Counted from the stretch's first letter, positions 1 through 8,664 are shown. The stretch is 38,589 nucleotides of DNA from Candidatus Parvarchaeota archaeon (GCA_023380585.1 JAMCRN010000017.1:1-38589); one strand, 5' to 3'. The notes: generated by a model not told the origin, from the letters alone. Translations and numbers: made by a program.

Positions 1-29
1 TTTATATAAGTACATGTCTATACTAATAC

Positions 30-440
30 ATGGAAAAACGAAGAAGTATAAGTATAGGCGCGTATAGAATGAAAAAGGACGGTATACGGCAGATAAAAGA
101 AGAATATGAAAGATTAAGAGACGAGATGAAAGGCCACTTAAACTACGAAAGAAGCAGGCTTCGCGAATATAGCAATAGAGTCGGTGCTGCGAACTTTCGC
201 GCATCTGCGACATGGGACATGGATAAGTACATGCATGAAAGCGTATCTGCGAGACACGCGTATAAAAAACAGAAGGAGCTTGTGGAAGCTATGGAAAGAC
301 AGTATAAAGCAAAGCTTAACCTGGCCAGAGCGAACATAGAGAAATACAGAGATGAGATCCGAAATGACCCTTTCGGCTTATATAAACCTAATATGAGCCA
401 GAAGGAAAGGCTCTCCGTACTTGAAAGAAGACTTTATTAG
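30..440 (+). CDS. Hypothetical highly charged helical protein
   Basis: A 136-residue protein of unknown function that I do not recognise. It is rich in Arg, Lys and Glu with regularly spaced hydrophobics, so most of it should be alpha-helical, and residues about 15-50 and 75-110 look like coiled coil. It has no signal peptide, membrane segment or Cys pair. A TATA-like TTTATATA at 1-8 lies about 26 nt before the ATG, which supports a leaderless start here. The next gene has its own promoter, so this is probably a single-gene unit. Codon use (AGA/AGG, ATA) matches the neighbours, so I take it as real. A structural or nucleic-acid-binding role is possible from the charge but unproven. Confidence 0.6.
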   Translation: MEKRRSISIGAYRMKKDGIRQIKEEYERLRDEMKGHLNYERSRLREYSNRVGAANFRASATWDMDKYMHESVSARHAYKKQKELVEAMERQYKAKLNLARANIEKYRDEIRNDPFGLYKPNMSQKERLSVLERRLY

Positions 441-483
441 TGATTGTTAATTATAAATATAGGCCGTCTTCATCCATATAGTA

Positions 484-1353
484 ATGAGTGTTCCTGGCAA
501 AAGAAGCAAAATATATAGGCATTTAGATGACCTTGTTTCAGAGAACTTAGATAGTATAAAATCAAAAGGCATACGTCAGCTCGATAAACTGCTCCCTGAC
601 AGATCTGCCTACAAATTCAGAAAAATCCGCGAATCCGGCGTCTCTGGTTTATATGATAAAATTAAAGGTAGGAAAACTATAGTGCTGAATTATGATGATC
701 TAAAATCAAGATGCGACCATGAAATAAATTATGTAATAGGACACGAAACCGCTCATTTTATGAACGATTCTAATGGGAGAGTCAAGGACCGTATAAGATC
801 AGAGAGTCTGCAACACGGGATTTACTGGATATATTTCGCCAAACTTATAGGATGTGAAATACCTGCGGTTTACGTAAAGTGTGACAGGTGTAAAGAAGAA
901 TTCGAGCCGCGAGAAATATCTTATTATCCTGAAACTGGAGAATTAAAAATCGATTCCCACCATAGAAAAGACGCTAGAGCTGTTCTTATAAATATGGAAT
1001 ATTTTAAAGAATTGTATCTAGAACCCGACACATATGAGAATTACTTCATGTTATCTAGAGTAATATCTGAAGCGTTAAACAAAAAGAAAAGTTTAATCAT
1101 TTTGGACAGAGCAAAGAATATTATTATGTCAAGTAGGGGCAGATTCTATGATACCGATTTATATTACCAGAAAGGGCAGTTCAAAGTAAGGTTTAAAAGA
1201 ATATCGTATGGTGACTTCCTATCACATATTTTCTATGATACTGACTATCTTAATTATGGTTGGAAAAAAGACAAGATAAACATGTATAAAGAGAAGTTTA
1301 AGCACTGCCTGAAGGAACATAGTAACTTAACTGCACCGTCCACAGATGCTTAA
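484..1353 (+). CDS. Hypothetical protein with HExxH zincin-like motif
   Basis: A 289-residue soluble protein with HETAH at residues 87-91, inside a hydrophobic run (YVIGHETAHFMN). This is the HExxH zinc signature of zincin metallopeptidases. A CxxC at 133-136 (CDRCKEEF) follows, but I see no second CxxC, so a full zinc ribbon as in SprT/Spartan proteins is not evident. The third metal ligand cannot be assigned by eye. The C-terminal half (about 160-289) is Tyr- and Lys-rich and unrecognised. There is no signal peptide, so action would be cytoplasmic. A TATA-like TTATAAATAT at 451-460 lies about 28 nt before the ATG. Seen: the motif. Inferred: a zinc-dependent peptidase. It could instead be an inactive relative that only binds metal. 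Confidence 0.6.
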   Translation: MSVPGKRSKIYRHLDDLVSENLDSIKSKGIRQLDKLLPDRSAYKFRKIRESGVSGLYDKIKGRKTIVLNYDDLKSRCDHEINYVIGHETAHFMNDSNGRVKDRIRSESLQHGIYWIYFAKLIGCEIPAVYVKCDRCKEEFEPREISYYPETGELKIDSHHRKDARAVLINMEYFKELYLEPDTYENYFMLSRVISEALNKKKSLIILDRAKNIIMSSRGRFYDTDLYYQKGQFKVRFKRISYGDFLSHIFYDTDYLNYGWKKDKINMYKEKFKHCLKEHSNLTAPSTDA

Positions 1354-1386
1354 ATCAAGCGCAATGGATTGTCCAGACGATTTTAT

Positions 1387-2178
1387 TTAGACTTTTATAA
1401 ACTTTGGTGACCAGCTGCCAGTTCCATCTGGTAGCTCTTTCCTTTCAAAGTCTTGATACAGTAATGGATACCTATCTTTTACTTTTTTGGCGACTTCATC
1501 AAAGACCTTCCTTATCTCTACTTCGGCATACTCAGATGTACGCATAGTTATCACGTGCCTTATGGTCCTGTGATTAGCGGTCCATATAATATTCGTAGCC
1601 ATTCCATTAGGCAGTATGCGCCTCAAAGCTGATGTAATTTTTTTCTTCTTGTCGAAGTCCATACCTTCCCAGACATATCCGCTTTCCAGCTCTCTATACG
1701 AGAGCTCTATGTTCTCTAGGATATTGATGAATGCTTTATCGTTCTCTACCTCGGGCGGCAGCCACATCTTTATCTCCTTAGGTCTTACATACCTCATTGA
1801 TTCCTGACTTATCGCAGTACCGGCTCTATGCCTTACTAGTTCATGTGTAAATACTCTGGAGACATTAAGAAAGGCGAATGTACATGTGGAATGCTCTAAT
1901 ATGGACCCATCTCCTTTTGCCAAGATATTTTCTAGATAGTCTTTCGACGTAGACCTTATTTTTGTAACATTAGGATTAAGCCCGACGCCGTAACTCTCAT
2001 AGCACATCCTACCTGCGACCTCTATTAAGTACTCGCCGTCGCTAGTAGAATTTTTGCTAGTTGAATCGTACCAGTCTTTGCTTATTTTGCCGCCCAGGTT
2101 ATCCAGCATCTTCTCCAGACCTTCTCTTACGAGCGATGTCTCCGCTATAAGGTATACTTCTGGCTGCACCTTCTTCAT
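1387..2178 (-). CDS. thyX: Flavin-dependent thymidylate synthase ThyX
   Basis: ThyX makes dTMP from dUMP using methylene-tetrahydrofolate, FAD and NADPH, replacing ThyA. The protein has 263 residues. The signature is at residues 116-130: RHRAGTAISQESMRYV. The family motif is usually written RHR-x7-S; here RHR (116-118) is followed by eight residues before Ser127, one more than the textbook spacing, while the downstream SQxSxR part is intact. The N-terminal part has the usual pattern around GRMCYES and EHSTCTFAF. A TATA-like TTTAAATAAT (reverse strand, 2201-2210) lies about 27 nt before the start, so the mRNA is probably leaderless. It is transcribed alone, convergent with the HExxH gene. Family identity is secure; the effect of the longer spacing is unknown. 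Confidence 0.93.
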   Translation of the reverse strand: MKKVQPEVYLIAETSLVREGLEKMLDNLGGKISKDWYDSTSKNSTSDGEYLIEVAGRMCYESYGVGLNPNVTKIRSTSKDYLENILAKGDGSILEHSTCTFAFLNVSRVFTHELVRHRAGTAISQESMRYVRPKEIKMWLPPEVENDKAFINILENIELSYRELESGYVWEGMDFDKKKKITSALRRILPNGMATNIIWTANHRTIRHVITMRTSEYAEVEIRKVFDEVAKKVKDRYPLLYQDFERKELPDGTGSWSPKFIKV

Positions 2179-2433
2179 AAAAGAATGTGGTTTAGCTGGT
2201 ATTATTTAAACTTTTCACACCGGCCGCGGATTAGGTAATACAGCGTAGTATTAGGCACTAGATAAAGCAATTAATATATTTCAAGTGGAAACTCAACACA
2301 AAAGGCAATAAACCGCCTTAAGGTTTAATAACGGGTGTATAGATCTAACCGCCGAATGAGTCGGAGTTGCAACTATTTATAATGACTCTACATCACAAGA
2401 AAGCTATTTAAATGTCTCTCTAGTAATATCACA

Positions 2434-2610
2434 ATGCCACACGTAGTGATAAAATCAACTAAAAATGGCCCCAACCTTGTAATTGTCGACGGCAAGACGG
2501 TGTACGCATTCTGCAGATGCGGACATTCCAAAAATAAGCCGTTCTGCGATGGCACGCACCATGAAATCGGTTTTGGAGCAGAAGAGAAAGAAACTGTTGT
2601 GCTAGAGTAA
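2434..2610 (+). CDS. CDGSH-type [2Fe-2S] protein, 58 residues
   Basis: A 58-residue protein with a complete CDGSH iron-sulfur signature: Cys27, Cys29, Cys38 and His42 in CRCGHSKNKPFCDGTH, matching C-x-C-x2-S-x3-P-x-C-D-G-T-H. Such 3Cys-1His domains bind a labile, pH-sensitive [2Fe-2S] cluster and act in redox signalling or cluster transfer. This one is a single minimal domain with no membrane anchor, so it should be cytoplasmic. A TATA-like CTATTTAAATG at 2403-2413 lies about 26 nt before the ATG, so the unit looks monocistronic and leaderless. The cluster would be supplied by the Suf proteins encoded at 32-33.5 kb. The partner is unknown. The preceding 2220-2403 holds only weak inverted repeats and no gene I can support. 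Confidence 0.9.
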   Translation: MPHVVIKSTKNGPNLVIVDGKTVYAFCRCGHSKNKPFCDGTHHEIGFGAEEKETVVLE

Positions 2611-2791
2611 TTTTGCGCGATGATGGATTTAATTTATACTCGCTGATTATACAAAAGTTCTACCAAAGTATAATGAAATTTCGTTCTTTATGTTCTTCTT
2701 ATCATGAGCCTGGTGTTTCCGTTTTATTTAAGCACTTTGGAAGAACTAAAACTAGTAGGATAAGATAAATTTTAAGAGAAGAGGTTAGAAC

Positions 2792-4846
2792 TCACTCTAC
2801 AAATATCTTGAAGTCAACTGCTACGGTCCTATTTTCAGAGATTACAACAGGATTAAGATCTATATCCTTTACATTTTTGTTTGCTTCCATGAACTTTCCA
2901 AGTCTTATTGCATAAGCTATAAATGTGTCAAGCATTTGGTGCCCGCCTACTGAAACTATTAGTTTACCAACCTTTGTATTTTTTAATTCTTTTATCTTCT
3001 GGTCAGATATCTGTGGTAAAACAAATTCTACTTCATCAATCTCATTTGCGTGCACTCCGCCGATTCCAAGTGCAATCATCGGTCCAAAGACGGCATCCCT
3101 ATGGCCGCCAAGTAGTATCTCAACTGGATTTGTCTTTCCTTTAGTCGCATCTTCATAAAGCTCTAGTTTTGCGTCATTAATCTTTTCATCTCTTATTTTC
3201 TGGCTCAAACCTTTGAAGGCTTTCTCTAATTCATTATAGTTCTTTATGTTAGTTATAACTCCACCTATCTTATTCTTATGTGCCACCATCTTAGATGATA
3301 TCTTCAAAACGCATTGATAACCGATTTTTTCGGCAGTCCTTTTAAGGCTGGCCTCCTCGCTTATCACCGCTCCGTTAACTGTGTTTATCCCTATCTTATC
3401 AAAAATTAGCTTAGCATCCATTCCAAAAGTGTTGACCTTGCTTTTAAAGGATGTTATTTTTGCTTTCTCCCTATCGTACCTATAATAGGTGGAGTTTCTA
3501 TGCGAGTAGTAGAAGTGAAGCCCGCTTATTATATCTACGGCCTCGTTCGGATACTCATAAACAGGTAATGCTCTCTCTACCAGAAATCTCCTGGCCTTTT
3601 CCACATTAGTTCCCCCTAAAAACACTGATAATAATGGAAGACTTGGCTTTTTTGTATGAATATTATATATAACCTTCGCAGTTTCAATCGGCATTGACAT
3701 CTCTTGGGGTGAGAATACGACTATAATTGGCTTTTTTAGTTCTGCTAAAACTTCGAGTGTGTTCTTGTATCTGTCCGGAGAAGCATCACCAAGCATATCT
3801 ATCGGGTTATGTAAGTTTGATTCGGGCGGAAGAATCTTGGACAAATCCAGTACAGTCTTGTCACTGATTTGCGCCATCTTAAGTCCTTTTTCATTTATGT
3901 GGTCAGAGGTTATAACTCCTCCCCCACCGGCATTCGTTGCTACAATAACTTCATCAGTTTTTATATCGAATTTTGATGCGTCTCTCATAAAATTGAACAG
4001 ATCATCAACGTTAGATACAGTAATTGCTCCGGCTTTTTCGAACGCAAGCTCGTACGCCTTGTAATCTCCTGCTAAAGAGCCTGTGTGTGACATTACGGCT
4101 GAGGATGTCTTATTTGATCTCCCGCCTTTAAGAATTATGACTGGTTTCTTCTTTGTTGCTTCTTTTAAGGAACGTAGAAACTTCTCCCCATTATTCAAAC
4201 CCTCTAAGTAAAGAACTATGGATTTAGTCTTCTCGTCTTCTCTTAGGTAATCAAGTAAGTCAGCTTCGTCTATGTCAACCGCATTTCCAACGCTTATTAT
4301 CTTGCTGAAGCCTATATCGCTCTCTGATGCATCATCTACTATAGCACTTAGCAACGCTCCACTCTGCGATATAAAAGCCGTGGTTCCTTTGAAGATTTTT
4401 GTATTCGGATCTACAAATGTCATATTTACAGGCGGGTCTAGACTTATCACTCCTAAACAGTTTGGTCCTATGACCCTCATCTTTGAGTTCTTGAGAAATG
4501 CCCTCAACTCTGCTTCTCTTTTAGAGCCGGCTTTTCCGATCTCCTTAAAGCCAGCACTTATTATTATTGCGGCTTCAACTTTTTTCTTTTCGCAGTCTTT
4601 CAATGCCTGTAATACCTCATCCGCGGGTATGGATATCACTGCAACATCTACCTTTTCTTTTATGTTTGTAATTGATTTGTAGCTCTTTATTTCTTGTATC
4701 TTATCCGCAAATGGGTTTACTACAAATATTTTTCCTCCATAAGTCGACCTTATATTCTTAAGTATTGCGCTTCCAACCTTATTTGGGTTTCTAGACGCGC
4801 CTATTACAACTATCGACTCTGGGTTCAGTATCTTTTCAATTGACAT
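2792..4846 (-). CDS. acd: ADP-forming acetate/acyl-CoA synthetase, fused alpha-beta
   Basis: Converts acetyl-CoA (or another acyl-CoA), ADP and phosphate to the acid, CoA and ATP. This is the archaeal substrate-level phosphorylation step that ends sugar, peptide or organic-acid breakdown. The 684-residue protein holds the whole enzyme in one chain: CoA-binding Rossmann domain (VVIGASRNPNKVG, about 13-25), ligase-CoA domains with IGPNCLG and FISQSGALLS (about 126-168), the phospho-acceptor His254 in SHTGSLAG, then a beta-type ATP-grasp domain from about 460 with KIGGV, PVEILLGG, FGPMIALGIGGV and the C-terminal DLNPVVI. In Pyrococcus the two parts are separate subunits; here they are fused alpha-beta. 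Substrate range cannot be read from sequence. It is probably transcribed alone, just upstream in its strand of the CDGSH locus. Confidence 0.92.
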   Translation of the reverse strand: MSIEKILNPESIVVIGASRNPNKVGSAILKNIRSTYGGKIFVVNPFADKIQEIKSYKSITNIKEKVDVAVISIPADEVLQALKDCEKKKVEAAIIISAGFKEIGKAGSKREAELRAFLKNSKMRVIGPNCLGVISLDPPVNMTFVDPNTKIFKGTTAFISQSGALLSAIVDDASESDIGFSKIISVGNAVDIDEADLLDYLREDEKTKSIVLYLEGLNNGEKFLRSLKEATKKKPVIILKGGRSNKTSSAVMSHTGSLAGDYKAYELAFEKAGAITVSNVDDLFNFMRDASKFDIKTDEVIVATNAGGGGVITSDHINEKGLKMAQISDKTVLDLSKILPPESNLHNPIDMLGDASPDRYKNTLEVLAELKKPIIVVFSPQEMSMPIETAKVIYNIHTKKPSLPLLSVFLGGTNVEKARRFLVERALPVYEYPNEAVDIISGLHFYYSHRNSTYYRYDREKAKITSFKSKVNTFGMDAKLIFDKIGINTVNGAVISEEASLKRTAEKIGYQCVLKISSKMVAHKNKIGGVITNIKNYNELEKAFKGLSQKIRDEKINDAKLELYEDATKGKTNPVEILLGGHRDAVFGPMIALGIGGVHANEIDEVEFVLPQISDQKIKELKNTKVGKLIVSVGGHQMLDTFIAYAIRLGKFMEANKNVKDIDLNPVVISENRTVAVDFKIFVE

Positions 4847-4888
4847 AATCCTGTATAGAATTACTTAGTTATATTCATAAGCATGAAC

Positions 4889-4961
4889 TAGCCCCGACCG
4901 GATTTGAACCGGTGTTCCAGGCTCCAGAGGCCCGTGTACTTGGCCGCTATACTACGGGGCT
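4889..4961 (-). tRNA. tRNA-Gln (anticodon CUG)
   Basis: On the minus strand the sequence folds as a full cloverleaf: acceptor AGCCCCG/CGGGGCT, D stem GTA/TAC, anticodon stem CGGGC/GCCTG with loop CTCTGGA (anticodon CUG, reading CAG), four-nucleotide variable loop and T arm ACCGG-TTCAAAT-CCGGT. The discriminator base is A and CCA is not encoded. No intron is present. An AT-rich TATA-like block at 4988-5000 lies about 30 nt upstream. The gene stands alone between the acyl-CoA synthetase and pyrophosphatase genes. Confidence 0.95.
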
Positions 4962-5158
4962 GTAACAGGATTTATTCGTTCTTTGTGCTTATAATTATAT
5001 CAGGACCGTTCTCTTCCTTGTTTGACAAAATTTCTATGGGCCAGTTTTGTAACATGGATTATGGAAGCCCTGTCTCGGAGGATTTTTAATTTCTATCGAT
5101 CTTATCGCCGTACTGTGGCGACATTTTCTTGTGTATTTACACCCAGATGCTTTAGAAG

Positions 5159-5668
5159 TCATTTTCTCTCTGCGGCTTCCCTTATCTGCGCTATCGCTTC
5201 TTCCTTTCCCTTAAACCCATGGAATTTCATGAATTTGCCTTTCTCAAGTTCCTTGTAATGCTCAAAGAAATGCTTTATCTTCTGTTTCAGGGTCTCGGGA
5301 ATATCTGCCTCGGTCTTTATTGAAGATGAGAAAGGATCTACCTTCTCTACCGGAACGGCTATCACCTTGTTATCTTCCCCCTCTTCGTCACTCATCTCAG
5401 CTATTCCGACCGCCCTGCACTTGACTACAATCCCCGAGGCTATCGACACTGAAGAAATGACCATCACGTCCAGCGGGTCCCCGTCTTTGCCTTTTGTTGA
5501 TGTGATAAACCCATAGTTTGTCGGATATACCATGGATGTAAAAAGCACCCTGTCCAGCTTTATCGTCTCCAATTCCTCGTCATATTCGTACTTGCAGTTA
5601 CTGCCGGTAGGTATCTCTATAAACGCATAAAAAGTTTCCGGAAAATCTTTTGTTTGTTTAGACTCCAT
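5159..5668 (-). CDS. ppa: Inorganic pyrophosphatase (soluble family I)
   Basis: Hydrolyses pyrophosphate to phosphate, pulling forward tRNA charging, nucleic acid synthesis and acyl-CoA formation. The 169-residue length is typical of prokaryotic family I enzymes. The metal-binding signature DGDPLDVMV is intact, preceded by YPTNYGFI, and YEYDEELETIKLDRVLF matches the conserved N-terminal part that carries substrate-binding Lys and Arg residues. The C-terminal HFFEHYKELE...GF pattern is also conserved. A TATA-like TTTAAATACA (reverse strand, about 5689-5698) sits about 25 nt before the ATG, so expression is probably leaderless and monocistronic. The enzyme is cytoplasmic. Confidence 0.95.
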   Translation of the reverse strand: MESKQTKDFPETFYAFIEIPTGSNCKYEYDEELETIKLDRVLFTSMVYPTNYGFITSTKGKDGDPLDVMVISSVSIASGIVVKCRAVGIAEMSDEEGEDNKVIAVPVEKVDPFSSSIKTEADIPETLKQKIKHFFEHYKELEKGKFMKFHGFKGKEEAIAQIREAAERK

Positions 5669-5892
5669 CCGTATATTACATGTTTAGTGTATTTAAATTT
5701 TAGCCGTATTTACACAGTATCTATGGACTTTGTCGATATACCGACCGATTCCTGAAAATGATTGCGATTTTGATGCAATTATAACCGTATTCTCATAGAG
5801 CTGAACTCTAAGACGGCGATTTCGAGCGATAATCATCGTCTGGGCTTCCATAAGAAGCAGTAAACCAGAGATAAGTTGCAAATCATCGGTGT

Positions 5893-7308
5893 TTATTCGC
5901 TGCAGCAGCTTAAATCCTCTATATTATGGTAAAATGATAAAGCCGCGAGTTTTGTTATCTCGCTTAATGTTGGAAACACGTGGACCGTATCTATTATATC
6001 ATCTACTGTAAGCCTAAATTTTACAGCTAATGCGGCTTCGTGTATTAGATCCGCGGCGTTCTCCCCCACTATCTCCACCCCTAGTATACGTTTTGTATTG
6101 GCGTTTATGACCATCTTTATCAACCCTCGCGTATCTTTTATTATGCTGGCTTTCGCCAGGTCTTTGAACATAACTGGCTGGCAGGCGCATTTTATGCCCT
6201 TGCCATTTGCTTCTTTGTCCGTTAGTCCTACCCTGGCTACTTCCGGAAAAGTAAAAACAGCGGAAGGTACAGAATTTAAATCTATCGCTATCTTTTTGGC
6301 ACTAAACGCATTTATAGTCGCTTTGTTGCCTTCTGCAGCTGCTAACGCTTCCAGCATAGGCTCCCCGGTTACGTCTCCCGCAGAATAAATACCGCTTATG
6401 GATGTTTCCATATATTTGTTTATTTTTATAAAACCATCTTTATTTAATTTTATACCTGTCCTGCTCAAGTTTAATTTTTCTATGTTTGGGCTTCTTCCAG
6501 CAGCAAGCAATATTTCCTCTGCAGTCGCTTTCTTTTTTATCCCCTTTACAGAAAAAGATACCTTTACAAGGCCGTTTGCCTTCGAAACTTCGTTTATATC
6601 CACGCTGGTTATTATCTTTATTCCTTCCTCTTTTAAGTACTGTTCAAGGTAATAGCTCACTTCTGGTTCCCAACCAGGTAGTATCCTCTCGTTTCTCTGG
6701 AGCAAGGTCACATTTACTCCAAAATGCGCAAACATCTCTGCAAACTCAAGCCCGAGGGCTCCTCCGCCTATAATAATGATTGATTTTGGCAGCTTCTTCA
6801 TAGAAAGCGCTTCTTCATTTGTCAGGTACTTTACTTTGTTAAGACCTTCTATCTTCGGTATTTTGGTCCTCGCGCCGGTTGCTATCAATATTTTCTTCGC
6901 TTTTATCTCGCTTCCGTTTACTATCAAAGTATTTTTATCCTTGAAGCTTGCAAACTCATTTATATATTTTACATTTTTTAGTTTGCCGAGAACTTTCTGA
7001 TATTTAGAGAAACGCATGCTCCCTACTAGAAATTCCTTTTCCCGTATTATTTTGGGGAAATTTTCTATCTCGGCAGAATAATATAACCCGTCGAATCTTT
7101 TAAGATTTATTTTATCTAAAAAATTGCCTACTTTTATAAGCCTTTTGCTCGGTACGCATCCTACATTTATGCATGTTCCACCTAAAAGCGTGCCTTTTGT
7201 TTCATTTTTTCCTATTATAACAGTTTTGATACCTAATTCATCTGCCTTTAAGGCTGCAGCAAATGCGGCTGCACCTTGTCCCACTATTGCGTATTCATAT
7301 TCTTCCAT
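5893..7308 (-). CDS. merA: Mercuric reductase MerA (no N-terminal metal-binding domain)
   Basis: A flavoprotein disulfide reductase that should reduce Hg(II) to volatile Hg(0) with NADPH. The redox-active pair is in GGTCINVGCVPSK (Cys46 and Cys51 from the chosen start), FAD and NAD(P) sites are AIVGQGAAA and IIIGGGALGLEFAEMF, and the dimerisation domain ends in LSCCSE. The vicinal Cys468-Cys469 at the extreme C-terminus, in the context KLAALSFYHNIEDLSCC, separates MerA from dihydrolipoamide dehydrogenase. The N-terminal GMTCxxC domain found in many bacterial MerAs is absent, as in other archaeal forms. I use the ATG at 7308 rather than 7332: it is preceded by GGGAGAGGAAG and puts the FAD motif at the usual distance. 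It overlaps the ArsR gene by 14 nt and is last in a four-gene operon. Confidence 0.88.
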   Translation of the reverse strand: MEEYEYAIVGQGAAAFAAALKADELGIKTVIIGKNETKGTLLGGTCINVGCVPSKRLIKVGNFLDKINLKRFDGLYYSAEIENFPKIIREKEFLVGSMRFSKYQKVLGKLKNVKYINEFASFKDKNTLIVNGSEIKAKKILIATGARTKIPKIEGLNKVKYLTNEEALSMKKLPKSIIIIGGGALGLEFAEMFAHFGVNVTLLQRNERILPGWEPEVSYYLEQYLKEEGIKIITSVDINEVSKANGLVKVSFSVKGIKKKATAEEILLAAGRSPNIEKLNLSRTGIKLNKDGFIKINKYMETSISGIYSAGDVTGEPMLEALAAAEGNKATINAFSAKKIAIDLNSVPSAVFTFPEVARVGLTDKEANGKGIKCACQPVMFKDLAKASIIKDTRGLIKMVINANTKRILGVEIVGENAADLIHEAALAVKFRLTVDDIIDTVHVFPTLSEITKLAALSFYHNIEDLSCCSE

Positions 7309-7618
7309 TATCTTCCTCTCCCAAAACACCACACTTTTTCAAGTATGCCTCATATGTTTTAACATGTGTCATAATCATAGAAACTATCTCTTTTATCTCA
7401 TGATTTATACTGTATATCCTTTTCCTTCCGTCTCTCCTGACATTTATAATTTTACAGTTAAGAAGGCAGCTTAAGTCATGTGAAAGGTGCGTCTGTTCTA
7501 TCCCTAAGGTTTTTTGTAGCTCCCCTGCACATAACTCTTTTTTCCTGAGCTCCGTAAGTATATCAAATCTGTTTTTATTCGCAAATGCATCAAAGAAGAG
7601 ACTAGTTGAGTTTTTCAT
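7295..7618 (-). CDS. ArsR/SmtB-family metal-responsive repressor (MerR-like role)
   Basis: A 107-residue winged-helix protein of the ArsR family, with N-terminal helices (FFDAFANKNRFDILTEL), helix-turn-helix (GIEQTHLSHDLSCLL) and a beta wing (INVRRDGRKRIYSI). Four Cys residues (30, 51, 55, 96) are suitable for thiophilic metal sensing; Cys51-x3-Cys55 lies in the recognition helix and Cys96 near the C-terminal helix. In Sulfolobus the mercury regulator is also an ArsR-type protein rather than a bacterial MerR, which supports a Hg(II)-derepressed repressor here. Its ATG overlaps the end of the thioredoxin-like gene by 4 nt and its end overlaps merA. The likely operator is the inverted repeat at 8665-8686, which implies autoregulation of the whole operon. 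Hg specificity is inferred from context. Confidence 0.82.
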   Translation of the reverse strand: MKNSTSLFFDAFANKNRFDILTELRKKELCAGELQKTLGIEQTHLSHDLSCLLNCKIINVRRDGRKRIYSINHEIKEIVSMIMTHVKTYEAYLKKCGVLGEEDNGRI

Positions 7619-8169
7619 AAACCGTCCTTTGATATAATATTTTCAAGATTTCCTATCCCGTTTGCGATTCCTTCTCCGACATAAAGTATTTTGCCGTTTG
7701 GACTTATGAGATAATATATATCAAGTTGGAACGTCGGCGGGGTGTTATAAGCTAAAGTCATGTTGTAACTTGCGATTCCTCCTTCTATATATGTATTGTT
7801 ATTTCCGTACTGTGAAACAAATTGTGAGATTGACGGACCGGGACTTCCAAGGTCATCGTACTGCTCTAGCTCTATAATTTTTACACCGTGTTCTTTAAAG
7901 AATGGTATGTTGTCTGCTACGGCGGTATTGCCTTGTGCGCAGCTACTGCACCAAGTAGCTACAAACCATAAAAGCAGTGGGTTTCCCCTATAATTACTTA
8001 TGCTCTCTGTACTACCATTAGCGAGTTGAAACGCGTAATCTGGAGCAGTTTCCCCAACCGAAAGATATTTGGTCGGTCTTGCTTTGTTCAATACAAAGAG
8101 GTTCAGTATAATTATCAAAGCTATTATTGCAACTGCAACGTAGAGGAAATACTTTATTTTTATTCTCAT
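7615..8169 (-). CDS. Membrane-anchored TlpA/redoxin-type thioredoxin-like protein
   Basis: A 184-residue protein with one N-terminal membrane helix (about 7-27) and an outward-facing thioredoxin-like domain. The active site is WFVATWCSSCAQG (Cys74, Cys77), preceded by the redoxin start GETAPDYAFQLANG and followed by a cis-Pro region at TPPTFQLDIYYLI. TlpA/ResA proteins are extracytoplasmic thiol oxidoreductases. Its position between a Cys-Cys membrane protein and the ArsR-MerA pair, with 4-nt overlaps on both sides, ties it to that operon. It could carry or reduce thiol-bound metal outside the cell, taking the place of the small MerP protein of bacterial mer operons; that role is inference. 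A general disulfide function is the alternative. Confidence 0.85.
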   Translation of the reverse strand: MRIKIKYFLYVAVAIIALIIILNLFVLNKARPTKYLSVGETAPDYAFQLANGSTESISNYRGNPLLLWFVATWCSSCAQGNTAVADNIPFFKEHGVKIIELEQYDDLGSPGPSISQFVSQYGNNNTYIEGGIASYNMTLAYNTPPTFQLDIYYLISPNGKILYVGEGIANGIGNLENIISKDGL

Positions 8170-8660
8170 TTTTTAACCTCGCAGTCGCAACTTTTATTGA
8201 TATTTTTAGTTATTTGTATTAAACCGAAAAAGGCGATTATAGCGCCTGCTGCTATAAATGCAGGTCCATAAGTGGAGAAGACTGATTGCACCTTCCCCGT
8301 GTTTCCTATTATAAAAGAGGTTGAAAATCCGAATACGGCCATCAAAGACGGGACTATGCTTGTACAGCAAAGGCTGCTTGGGAGTATAGCACCAATTATC
8401 GAGCTCAGAGCGAGTCTTTTGCTTGTTTTTGTCCTTATCCTATAGGAATATACGTTAAGTGTTATGACCAAGCTTACTAAAATGGAGATTATAACTGCGG
8501 AAAGTAAATCAAAGTATATATAATAACCTTTGAAGTCTATTATCCCTGTTGCTGAGCTTTCGAGGAGATAAAAATATAGTGTAAATATTGCAACGGATAA
8601 GATCAAGAAAACTGATGCGTATTCTTTTACTTTTATTACTTTTTTTATATCCCGAATCAT
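8166..8660 (-). CDS. Four-helix membrane protein with Cys-Cys motif, candidate mercuric ion importer
   Basis: A 164-residue membrane protein with about four helices (near 14-33, 49-71, 86-118, 133-151). The third helix carries a vicinal pair, Cys98-Cys99, in LPSSLCCTSIVPSLMAVFG, and the tail ends in CDC (Cys158, Cys160). MerT, MerF and MerC importers share the logic of a Cys-Cys pair in a helix followed by Pro and Gly, plus a second cytoplasmic-side Cys pair that hands Hg(II) to MerA. It is the first gene of the operon that ends in merA. I cannot claim homology to MerT from sequence alone; overall similarity looks low. TATA box TTTATATA (reverse strand, 8683-8690) and the operator precede it, and the ATG at 8660 is probably leaderless. 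Confidence 0.7.
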   Translation of the reverse strand: MIRDIKKVIKVKEYASVFLILSVAIFTLYFYLLESSATGIIDFKGYYIYFDLLSAVIISILVSLVITLNVYSYRIRTKTSKRLALSSIIGAILPSSLCCTSIVPSLMAVFGFSTSFIIGNTGKVQSVFSTYGPAFIAAGAIIAFFGLIQITKNINKSCDCEVKK

Positions 8661-8664
8661 TCGT

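Noticed and set aside
2309-2327. TAAACC/GGTTTA inverted repeat upstream of the CDGSH gene
   Set aside because: Six-base arms with a 7-nt spacer, more than 70 nt from the TATA box, with no clear link to a gene.
2615-2655. Possible C/D box guide RNA (ATGATGG followed by CTGA)
   Set aside because: Box C is imperfect and no second C'/D pair with proper spacing follows.
5693-5881. 62-residue minus-strand open frame between ppa and merA
   Set aside because: Its composition is unlike the neighbours, it has no recognised motif, and it runs over the ppa promoter region. The spacer 5700-5890 shows only weak hairpins, so no RNA gene is called either.
5893-7308. Dihydrolipoamide dehydrogenase as the identity of the flavoprotein
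   Set aside because: The C-terminal vicinal Cys pair and the ArsR-type neighbour fit mercuric reductase, and no 2-oxoacid dehydrogenase genes are nearby.
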